Assembly: GCA_944322935.1 (NCBI GenBank)
Contig: CALUQO010000020.1
Span: forward strand, 1 to 44,800
Direction: 5' to 3'
Source of the DNA: Candidatus Gastranaerophilales bacterium
GTDB taxonomy: Bacteria; Cyanobacteriota; Vampirovibrionia; Gastranaerophilales; Gastranaerophilaceae
DNA: 44,800 bases
Within the stretch, counting starts at the first letter, position 1. Every line of letters begins with the position of its first letter. This document shows, one piece after another, positions 39,109-44,800 of the stretch. Below the pieces are notes generated by a model that did not search any database, was not told where the DNA came from, and was given only the letters and a program-made list of their open reading frames with translations. A program made the position numbers and the translations under genes.

Positions 39109-39124
39109 ATGAGTATATACTCAT
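39109..39124. promoter_or_regulatory. 16-bp perfect palindrome upstream of the small-protein pair
   Basis: ATGAGTATATACTCAT is its own reverse complement. It lies between the divergent purA and the 131-residue gene. It may be an operator for either. No matching factor can be named. Confidence 0.4.
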
Positions 39125-39285
39125 TGTACAAAAATATTATCAGGCTATATTTGACGTTGAGGTATATTCGTCTTTCTATTGTTAAGATTTATTAAGCAAA
39201 GTATATACAAAAAAGCAATTTTTATATACTTTTTTACTTTATATATATACGAGAGATAAGTAAAGTAAGAAAAGAGGACACAGAG

Positions 39286-39681
39286 ATGGGCTACGCAGTA
39301 TCAGCATTAGCAGCACAAACTACAATGAACGTACAGTCAGATTGTGAGTATTTATTAACAAGAATTACCAATACACTTTCCAGAATGGCAATGGAAGAAC
39401 AAGCAATAATTGAACAACAAACAGCAGCAGGTCAAGCTTATATGGCTGCTCATACTGATGAAGAAGGCGAACCTACTGATGAAGCTATTGAATGGGTAAA
39501 CAGCACTGCATTCAATGCTGTATTCAACCAGAAATTAAAAGAAATTCAAGCTAAAGAACAAGTATTGGATATGCAGAAACAACAAATAGAAACAAAACAA
39601 AAAATGTACTCAACTCAGAATGAAAGCTGGGATAAGAGCACACAATCCAATATCGAAAAAACCTTCAAATACGGCAACTAA
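39286..39681 (+). CDS. Small helical protein of unknown function, 131 aa
   Basis: I do not recognise this protein. It is almost wholly helical. The N-terminal ~20 residues are mildly hydrophobic (YAVSALAAQTTMNVQ) but lack a proper signal peptide. A Glu/Gln/Ala-rich middle with an acidic turn (TDEEGEPTDEA) and a W follows. Then comes a predicted coiled coil (about 85-110, KEIQAKEQVLDMQKQQIETK) and a tail ESWDKSTQSNIEKTFKYG. The size and helical-hairpin plan recall small exported subunits (WXG100 or needle-type), but no diagnostic motif is present. It has a good GAGG ribosome site, A/T-ending codons suggestive of strong expression, and a 230-bp upstream region. The next small gene starts 64 bp later. 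Confidence 0.75.
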   Translation: MGYAVSALAAQTTMNVQSDCEYLLTRITNTLSRMAMEEQAIIEQQTAAGQAYMAAHTDEEGEPTDEAIEWVNSTAFNAVFNQKLKEIQAKEQVLDMQKQQIETKQKMYSTQNESWDKSTQSNIEKTFKYGN

Positions 39682-39745
39682 TTTAATTAACCAATAAATT
39701 GAAAACTAACACGGCACTACTAGACTAATAAGAGAGAGAACAAAA

Positions 39746-39934
39746 ATGAGCGTAAACACTAACCCTTTTGCAAATTATACATTATCTATAGCAACACAAT
39801 ATCAAGAAACAAGAAAAGGTTTACAAGAAGCTGAGAAAAAGCCGGCAAGAAAACTTTACAGAACAATGGATGCAATGCTCCAGGAATGTGTTTTCTTAGG
39901 TGCAACAAGATTCGGAACCAATTATATTGCATAA
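39746..39934 (+). CDS. Small protein of unknown function, 62 aa
   Basis: I do not recognise it. It is polar, with an Asn/Pro-rich head (SVNTNPFANYTL), a charged helix (about 20-45, KGLQEAEKKPARKLYRTMD) and a tail ending MLQECVFLGATRFGTNYIA. No membrane segment is present. A clear AGAGAGAG precedes the ATG and codon use matches the 131-residue gene 64 bp upstream, so they are probably one unit. The head resembles the NPFAKYN head of the 85-residue protein at 42906, hinting at a lineage-specific small-protein style. Confidence 0.65.
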   Translation: MSVNTNPFANYTLSIATQYQETRKGLQEAEKKPARKLYRTMDAMLQECVFLGATRFGTNYIA

Positions 39935-39935
39935 C

Positions 39936-39964
39936 TTGATTTTAAACGGAATTATTTCTATAAT
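39936..39964 (+). promoter_or_regulatory. Leaderless promoter for the polytopic membrane protein
   Basis: TTGATT (39936-39941), a 17-bp spacer, a perfect TATAAT (39959-39964), then 6 nt and ATG. No ribosome site exists between. It begins 2 bp after the stop of the preceding small gene. Confidence 0.65.
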
Positions 39965-39970
39965 ACAGAA

Positions 39971-42367
39971 ATGAATCTGGGCAAGGGATATTTTAAAGAA
40001 TTTTTTAATAAACTGAATACAATTGATTTAATATTAAATTCAATATTGAGCTTTTGTATTTCAGTTTTTTTATTTTATATATTTTTCCCGAACAATGGGT
40101 ATAGTAACCTAAAAGATTTCTTCGTTGGAGAAACAATTTATTCAAATTACAATAAATTTTATGATATTTATTTTGTTTTCATATTCATAATTTTATTCTT
40201 TCTCACACTTTTTGTATATAAAAAATTTAAAACAATAGTTTTTGAACAAAATATTACTCAAACTAAACTTACAGGCAGAATATTTTATCCTCTTCAATAT
40301 ATATCTTTACTTTCATATTTTATAATCTACCCTTTTGACGGACATTTTTATAAAGGTCTGTTTGTTTTAGCACTATTGCTTATAGCAGCTGGGATATATG
40401 ATATACAAAGATTGCAAAAATTAAGCAGACAAGACGGGCTAATACATTTTTCAGTGTTTTCTATAACGGCAATTGCACTGTTGTGCTTTGGACGCTTTTA
40501 CAGCGCGCAGCATTTTTACATAGATACACACCACGATGCAGAGCACTTTAGCGCCTATTATATGCATACTGTGCATAAAATGACTTATTACAAAGATGTA
40601 ATGCTGGTGCATGGCGGAAGAGATTTGGCTGAAAGCTGGCTTGCCGCTCATTTCTTCGGCAGTAATAATCTGTACACATATTTGCTTGGCAAAGCTTTAT
40701 TCTTTAATATAATCATTATTATTTTTAGTTTTTTGGCATTGTTTGTCTTCGGAAAGAATCCTATTGTCCTGCTTCCGCTTGTAAGCCTATACAGGAATGA
40801 TGAACCTACAGGACTGCTGGGGATTTATTTGCTTGTATACTTTGCATTATTAAAGGATAAAATCTTTAATAAAACATCAATATTTTTATCTTTATACATA
40901 GTATCAGCAATATTGTTTTTCATGTTTTGGACAACATTGGGAATATTGTGGGCTGCAGCGTTGCTCCCGGTGGTTCTGTATAGAATAATAATCACCCTTA
41001 AAGAAAAAGATTTTAAACAGCTAATTACACCGACAATCGTTTTGTTTGTCTGTCTGCTTGTATTTGCCAAAGACCTGTATTACTTTGCGCAGCAGGCCGG
41101 TTTTTATACAGCAGGAAATATATATGGATTCGGCACGGCAATGGTCTTAAACATAAAGAAATGGAATATTTATCTAAAACTGGCCTCAATACTGGCCGTA
41201 CCGTCTTTTATATTCCTTTTGGTAAAAGAATTTTTGAGTGAGTCTAAAAATACTAAATATCTTTTTGTACTTTTGTCATCCGTGTTGTTAATTTTACTAT
41301 CATTGAATTATTCAATAGGACGCATTGACGGAAGCCAGTTTACCAGAGTTTTTATCATATCAGTTAATACATTATTTGTAATAGTACCGTTTCTTGTTTA
41401 TCAAAAATGTAAAGACAATTACTCAGATTTGATTAAATATATTCTTCTTGTTGCAACAGTATTTCTTTCAATAACAGTGTTAACAAAGACACATTATGCA
41501 TTATTGTTTAAGAGAATATCTCCTCATAAGGAAAAATCATTAAATGTAAATTATATGCTCGACAGCCAAAATTCTGCCAATGATTCAATGCACAGGACTT
41601 TAAGATTTCTGAACAAGTATCTAAAAAAAGAAGATACATTTCTGGATTTAACAAATAACGGCATACTTTATTATGTGTTTAACAAAAAACTACCTATGCC
41701 CTACACATCTTTTTATAATATTGTTTCAGACAAACAGGCACACTATACTTTAAACATTCTGAACCCCACTTACCCTGATAAAATTTTAATATCAAGGGCT
41801 GATTTTCCGCTTGACCATGTATACCCGTCGTTAAGAATTAACCCGATATACAGACATCTGCTTTTGAGCGGAAAATATAAACTTGTTGTTGATGACACAA
41901 AATCTGTCGGGCTGTTAATAAAAACAGATAGAGACGGACAAAAATTCAGCGAGTTTGACTATCAGTTTCTTGATGATTGTTTCTCGATGAAAAACCTTGG
42001 GTATCTTCCGGATGTTTGGGGAAACAAACCCCAGTTTAAAACACAGCAAATACAATTGAACTATATGTTGGAAAAAATTGTAATTCCTCAGGGGACTATC
42101 TTTATCATTCGTTTCCAAACTCCGATAAAAGGTTCAGATATTGATTTGATAAATTTTGATATTAAGAATAAGACGAAAAGCAGCTGGGTTATGCAGATTA
42201 ATAGCAGTCAAGCCATGTTGTTTTTTGAAACCAAAACAGGTGAAATGCTTATACCGTTTGACAACTACCCATCATGGCTGCTAAACGAAACGATAACAGA
42301 GATTGCAATAAAAACTAATTCCGATATAAAGGAAATTCCCGAAATCAAATTTTTTAAGAGAAGATAA
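39971..42367 (+). CDS. Polytopic membrane protein, possible GT-C-type glycosyltransferase
   Basis: The 798-residue protein has about 12 hydrophobic helices in the first ~510 residues, then a soluble domain of ~290 residues that should face the periplasm. This plan resembles GT-C glycosyltransferases, which transfer sugars from lipid carriers. The loop after an early helix holds an acidic/His cluster DTHHDAEH (about 185-192), placed where GT-C enzymes carry their acidic metal or base residues. I see no family-specific motif, so the enzymatic role is a guess. The start is fixed by the promoter, which puts +1 on the ATG. The stop lies 6 bp from the end of the convergent Mini-RNase III gene. Confidence 0.7.
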   Translation: MNLGKGYFKEFFNKLNTIDLILNSILSFCISVFLFYIFFPNNGYSNLKDFFVGETIYSNYNKFYDIYFVFIFIILFFLTLFVYKKFKTIVFEQNITQTKLTGRIFYPLQYISLLSYFIIYPFDGHFYKGLFVLALLLIAAGIYDIQRLQKLSRQDGLIHFSVFSITAIALLCFGRFYSAQHFYIDTHHDAEHFSAYYMHTVHKMTYYKDVMLVHGGRDLAESWLAAHFFGSNNLYTYLLGKALFFNIIIIIFSFLALFVFGKNPIVLLPLVSLYRNDEPTGLLGIYLLVYFALLKDKIFNKTSIFLSLYIVSAILFFMFWTTLGILWAAALLPVVLYRIIITLKEKDFKQLITPTIVLFVCLLVFAKDLYYFAQQAGFYTAGNIYGFGTAMVLNIKKWNIYLKLASILAVPSFIFLLVKEFLSESKNTKYLFVLLSSVLLILLSLNYSIGRIDGSQFTRVFIISVNTLFVIVPFLVYQKCKDNYSDLIKYILLVATVFLSITVLTKTHYALLFKRISPHKEKSLNVNYMLDSQNSANDSMHRTLRFLNKYLKKEDTFLDLTNNGILYYVFNKKLPMPYTSFYNIVSDKQAHYTLNILNPTYPDKILISRADFPLDHVYPSLRINPIYRHLLLSGKYKLVVDDTKSVGLLIKTDRDGQKFSEFDYQFLDDCFSMKNLGYLPDVWGNKPQFKTQQIQLNYMLEKIVIPQGTIFIIRFQTPIKGSDIDLINFDIKNKTKSSWVMQINSSQAMLFFETKTGEMLIPFDNYPSWLLNETITEIAIKTNSDIKEIPEIKFFKRR

Positions 42368-42373
42368 TAAAGA

Positions 42374-42763
42374 CTAGAAAGAATCTCCAACAATATGGTC
42401 TTTAGTGTCAATGTATTCGGAAACAACTTTTAATAGTTTCAACAGACGTTCTTTGTCGTGTATATGAAGATAGCCTATCAAAACTTCAAAACCCGTAGCA
42501 ATACGATGAAGAGCCTGATTGGTCTTTCTCTTTGATGTCGTAGGCAGATTTCTTCCGCGTCTTACAAGGTCAGCTTCGTGCTCACTAAGGTACGGTTCAA
42601 GAACATTTAACAGCTGACACTGAAACGAAGCCCGGACAAGCATAGTGTTAATTTTGTGCATGCGAGCCATATTAGATGTAAGATAAATTATTTTTTCCCT
42701 GATAAAAAGTTCATAAACAGCGTCGCCTAAGTGTGCATAACATTTTAAATTTAATTCTTCCAT
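42374..42763 (-). CDS. mrnC: Mini-ribonuclease 3 (MrnC)
   Basis: MrnC is an RNase III catalytic domain without a dsRNA-binding domain that matures 23S rRNA ends in Firmicutes and cyanobacteria. The 129-residue protein has the family motif AHLGDAVYEL with catalytic D14, the middle signature RRGRNLPTTSKRKT, and FEVLIGYL with E93. Length is typical. AGGA precedes the ATG. Convergent with the membrane protein gene, with almost no gap and no clear terminator. Its presence agrees with a cyanobacterial affinity. Confidence 0.9.
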   Translation of the reverse strand: MEELNLKCYAHLGDAVYELFIREKIIYLTSNMARMHKINTMLVRASFQCQLLNVLEPYLSEHEADLVRRGRNLPTTSKRKTNQALHRIATGFEVLIGYLHIHDKERLLKLLKVVSEYIDTKDHIVGDSF

Positions 42764-42871
42764 TATAACGTTCCTAAACTGACCTAATACTTATCTTTAT
42801 AAATAGTTATATAACAATTATAAAAAAATTTTTAAGTTTTGTAAATATAATCGTTTTTCAAAAAATATTTG

Positions 42872-42899
42872 TTGACAATAAAAAAAGAATTATTAAATA
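42872..42899 (+). promoter_or_regulatory. Leaderless promoter for the 85-aa gene
   Basis: A perfect TTGACA (42872-42877), a 16-bp spacer and TAAATA (42894-42899) are followed by 6 nt and ATG. The -10 is poor, but no ribosome site exists. Confidence 0.45.
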
Positions 42900-42905
42900 C
42901 AAAAT

Positions 42906-43163
42906 ATGAGTAACAGTAATATGATAAATCCAGCAAACTATTACAATCCGTTTGCCAAATACAATTATGTAAGCAAAACCAGAGGCGTCTATATTCCCAG
43001 AAATACTGAACCGCTGGTTAAACCCTCTGAAAATGCAGAGAAATCCGCAAGTATTTATTCAGATAATTATGATGCGGAAACTGATGTTATGGAAAGTTTG
43101 AAACAATATGACAGTAAAAATCAGGGTGTTTTAGCTAACTTTATTAACAAGCTTTTTGGGTAA
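42906..43163 (+). CDS. Small hypothetical protein, 85 aa
   Basis: I do not recognise it. The head is Asn/Tyr/Pro-rich (NPANYYNPFAKYNYVSKTRG), followed by a Ser/Glu-rich stretch, an acidic helix (about 55-68) and a short amphipathic end (VLANFINKLFG) that could touch a membrane. There is no signal peptide. It has no Shine-Dalgarno sequence; the promoter position suggests a leaderless mRNA. It is the last gene before the 1.2-kb repeat mosaic. Confidence 0.6.
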   Translation: MSNSNMINPANYYNPFAKYNYVSKTRGVYIPRNTEPLVKPSENAEKSASIYSDNYDAETDVMESLKQYDSKNQGVLANFINKLFG

Positions 43164-43292
43164 ACGGCAGTAATTTGCGTTATCTCTGACGTCAGTACGG
43201 CTGGCTTCCTCCCCTGACCCGGCATGAATTTGCTTTTTTTTAAGTTGCAGAGTTGTCTATAGCCTGCAATTAACGACATCGCCGCATGTCTG

Positions 43293-43363
43293 CAAAAATC
43301 CCGCTGTCATTTGCGAAGCATCAGGCTTTTGATTTAAACACCAATCGTTTGTGTTCAGAATCT
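43293..43363 (+). repeat. REP-like dispersed repeat, copy 2
   Basis: It runs from CCGCTGTCAT through GAAGCATCAGGC to CAATCGTTTGTGTTCAGAAT. The same landmarks recur 210 bp downstream and, inverted, at 20541-20610. Confidence 0.7.
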
Positions 43364-43502
43364 TATCGATAATGGAATTGCCATCCATCTTTGGTAAGAA
43401 CGGGTGGCAAATAATGCAAGACTTGGTTTTTAATTGTGGAGGGCCGGAGGTGAGGAGCGACAAAAACAATGATGGAAGGTCGCTTGGGCATACCTGCCCA
43501 AC

Positions 43503-43572
43503 GCAAAATCCTGCTGTCATTCTGAAGCATCAGGTTTTGCGGTAACATATCAATCGTTTGTGTTCAGAATCT
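43503..43572 (+). repeat. REP-like dispersed repeat, copy 3
   Basis: CTGCTGTCATTCTGAAGCAT and CAATCGTTTGTGTTCAGAAT match copy 2 in order and orientation, with a diverged centre. Confidence 0.7.
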
Positions 43573-43610
43573 TTCCGGCATTTTTCGCTTTCTTTGATAT
43601 TTTTTCTTTT

Positions 43611-43685
43611 CTTAGATACTTTTCTTTCTTTGTGTTGCGCAGGCAAAGAAAGAAAAGTATCACAAAAGAAAGAATACCGGCGCTA
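43611..43685 (+). repeat. Long-hairpin element, copy A
   Basis: An 18-bp perfect stem (43615-43632 with 43644-43661, GATACTTTTC…GAAAAGTATC) encloses an 11-nt loop TGTTGCGCAGG. The flanks CACAAAAGAAAGAATACCGGCGC are shared, inverted, with copy B. Confidence 0.8.
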
Positions 43686-43934
43686 TTCAAAAGAGCTTTT
43701 AAAACTCAGAAACGAAAATTTCCGTCCACTCTCAAAATACAAAATTCGGTACGGTAAATTTTCATTCCTTCGTTTAAAAATCTCTAACTGTATTCCATCA
43801 GGGCTACGCCCCGAACCCCCTACGGCTCACATCGTGAGCCGTTGTAATCAGCGTATTTCTATTCAAACGAAAACGCACCTTAAAAACCGACCTTTGTAAG
43901 GACTCCACAAGCACTATTGAGTATCGTGCGTAGT

Positions 43935-44011
43935 GGAGACTCTGCCAAATAAAAGCAACTAAATGTTGCTTTTATGAGAGAGGCAAGCCAGATACGAAGT
44001 ATCTGCGTGCC
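43935..44011 (+). repeat. Two-hairpin structured element with conserved loops
   Basis: GGAGACTCTGCC is followed by an 11-bp hairpin (43949-43959 with 43965-43975, loop TAAAT), GAGAGAGG, then a 7-bp GAA-triloop hairpin (43989-43995 with 43999-44005) inside a GGCA/TGCC outer stem. The minus strand of each repeat at 1-425 has the same order, the same loops and the same single-stranded blocks, while the stems differ and still pair. The meaning is unknown: a structured RNA, a recombination site or a mobile repeat are all possible. Confidence 0.65.
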
Positions 44012-44222
44012 GTATAAAAATTAAAAAGAAATGAACATAAAAAATAAAGACATAAATTTTTTTTGGGTTTTAATCAACCTTTTTTACCGCGTAAGCGGTG
44101 TTAGCGGCTTTGCCGCTGGAATGCGGCTAAACACTGTTAGTTTTTAGAGTAAATTTTGACAGACCGCAACGTAGTGAAGTGGATGCAAAATTTATTCTAA
44201 AAATTTACAGTGTTTTTTGATT

Positions 44223-44310
44223 AGCGCCGGTGTTCTTTCTTTTGCGATACTTTTCTTTCTTTGCCTGCGCAATACAAAGAAAGAAAAGTATCTAAAAAAA
44301 ATAAAACGTA
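44223..44310 (-). repeat. Long-hairpin element, copy B (inverted relative to A)
   Basis: The same 18-bp stem (44246-44263 with 44275-44292) has loop CCTGCGCAATA, the reverse complement of the copy A loop except for one base. The left flank GCGCCGGTGTTCTTTCTTTT is the inverted right flank of A with one change. A partial copy lies near 20437-20470. Confidence 0.8.
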
Positions 44311-44368
44311 TTTATTTTACACTTTTTAATGTCGCAGGGCAGACTTTAGTCTGCCTTTACAAGAAACA

Positions 44369-44800
44369 CTACTCCCTGCCGACTTTCCAGCGTAAGCCGA
44401 CTGTGAGAGAGACGCCGTTTCTGCCTCCGTTGTGTATCATTGCCTGACCAAAAGCAAGGAATTTATCCTTGAATCGTTTTTGGACACCTACGCCGTATTG
44501 TACGTATGGTCTTATGCTCATTTCGGGTAATCTCACATCATTGGCTGTGACTCTGCTGTCATCAAGAAGGTTCCAGACCATGTTTACTCCTATGTATGGC
44601 TGCCAGCCGTTCTTTGTATTACCGATGAGTTTTAACCCGGGGGAAAGTTGGATTGCATGGAGTGGGTCACTTTCTATTCTTACACCTGCTGCGTTGTTGT
44701 AGTCAAATGTATTTACAAAGGTATAACTTATGAGGAAGTTGGGCTGCAGAATCATTTTTCCGTCCCAGAATTCGAAGTTATAGCCTGTTTTGTTACCTAT
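44369..44800 (-). CDS. C-terminal part of an autotransporter-type outer-membrane barrel protein (cut by window edge)
   Basis: The frame is open to the right window edge, so 143 codons of the C-terminus are visible and the start lies outside. The alternating-strand sequence (LISYTFVNTFDY, WQPYIGVNMVWN, IRPYVQYGVGVQKRF, GVSLTVGLRWKVG) is typical of the last strands of an autotransporter beta-domain, and the closing GLRWKVGRE keeps the family's aromatic ending two to three residues inside the C-terminus. It should form the outer-membrane pore for a passenger encoded further upstream. A GGCAGAC palindrome lies just past its stop. The identity of the passenger cannot be seen. Confidence 0.75.
   Translation of the reverse strand: MGNKTGYNFEFWDGKMILQPNFLISYTFVNTFDYNNAAGVRIESDPLHAIQLSPGLKLIGNTKNGWQPYIGVNMVWNLLDDSRVTANDVRLPEMSIRPYVQYGVGVQKRFKDKFLAFGQAMIHNGGRNGVSLTVGLRWKVGRE

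Larger units (their letters stand above)
43164..44368. other. Gene-free 1.2-kb mosaic of repeats and hairpins
   Basis: No credible gene is seen. In order it holds two REP-like repeats (43293-43363, 43503-43572), a TTGGGCA/TGCCCAA hairpin (43484-43501), hairpin element A (43611-43685), GGGC-TAC-GCCC (43801-43811), a 9-bp hairpin with triloop ATC (43822-43842), the two-hairpin element (43935-44011), ACCGC-GTAA-GCGGT (44096-44109), AGCGGC-TTT-GCCGCT (44113-44127), inverted element B (44223-44310) and a GGCAGAC/GTCTGCC palindrome (44344-44361). Open frames here are short, overlap each other and track the repeats. Confidence 0.7.

Noticed and set aside
43257-43548. Overlapping short frames on both strands
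   Set aside because: They coincide with REP-like copies, and several frames are open at once, as expected for repeats.
43558-43899. 113-codon frame in the right repeat region
   Set aside because: It runs through the palindromic hairpin element and short hairpins, so its protein mirrors repeat DNA; no ribosome site.
43603-44310. Insertion sequence
   Set aside because: Inverted copies bracket ~540 bp but no transposase frame lies between them.

Overview
The window is AT-rich DNA from a diderm bacterium. The best guess for the source is a gut cyanobacterial relative of the Gastranaerophilales/Melainabacteria type. The reasons are a two-partner-secretion (TPS) exoprotein with an LktA-like N-terminus, outer-membrane barrels, a Mini-RNase III, a U32 RNA-modification enzyme, and several alanine/glutamine-rich proteins that resemble nothing widespread. 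This placement is inference; no rRNA is present.

Layout. 1-483: three tandem ~137-bp units carrying hairpins and intrinsic-terminator stems. 484-20315: a divergent TPS locus, with a TpsB/FhaC-like transporter on the minus strand and a 5860-residue TpsA-like filamentous exoprotein on the plus strand. The 188-bp gap between them holds an 11+11-bp palindrome. The exoprotein ends in a PilZ domain with both c-di-GMP-binding motifs intact, which is the most surprising feature of the window. 20316-20739: intergenic repeats. 20740-30453: a GNAT-like protein, a sugar-porter MFS transporter, three lineage-restricted unknown proteins (211, 646 and 611 aa), ribosomal protein L9 and a U32 RNA-hydroxylase-type protein. 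30624-37460: a LeuC-type dehydratase subunit with no adjacent leuD, a small Flp-pilin-like protein, a YkgJ Cys-cluster protein, a Gfo/Idh/MocA oxidoreductase with a CDP-alcohol phosphatidyltransferase, and UvrA. 37593-43163: tRNA-Lys(TTT), PurA, two small helical proteins, a polytopic membrane protein of GT-C-like layout, Mini-RNase III and an 85-aa unknown. 43164-44368: a 1.2-kb gene-free mosaic of repeats and hairpins. 44369-44800: the C-terminal barrel of an autotransporter-like protein cut by the window edge.

How it fits together. TpsB should export the giant adhesin across the outer membrane, and the partial autotransporter at the right edge suggests a second surface protein nearby. The remaining genes are mostly housekeeping. 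Two non-coding patterns run through the window. First, at least five genes have a -10 box that ends 6-7 nt before the ATG and no Shine-Dalgarno sequence, so they probably make leaderless mRNAs. Second, a two-hairpin element with conserved loops and compensatory stem changes occurs in the left array and again near 43935, with a half copy near 37532. Palindromic and REP-like repeats recur beside the surface-protein genes.
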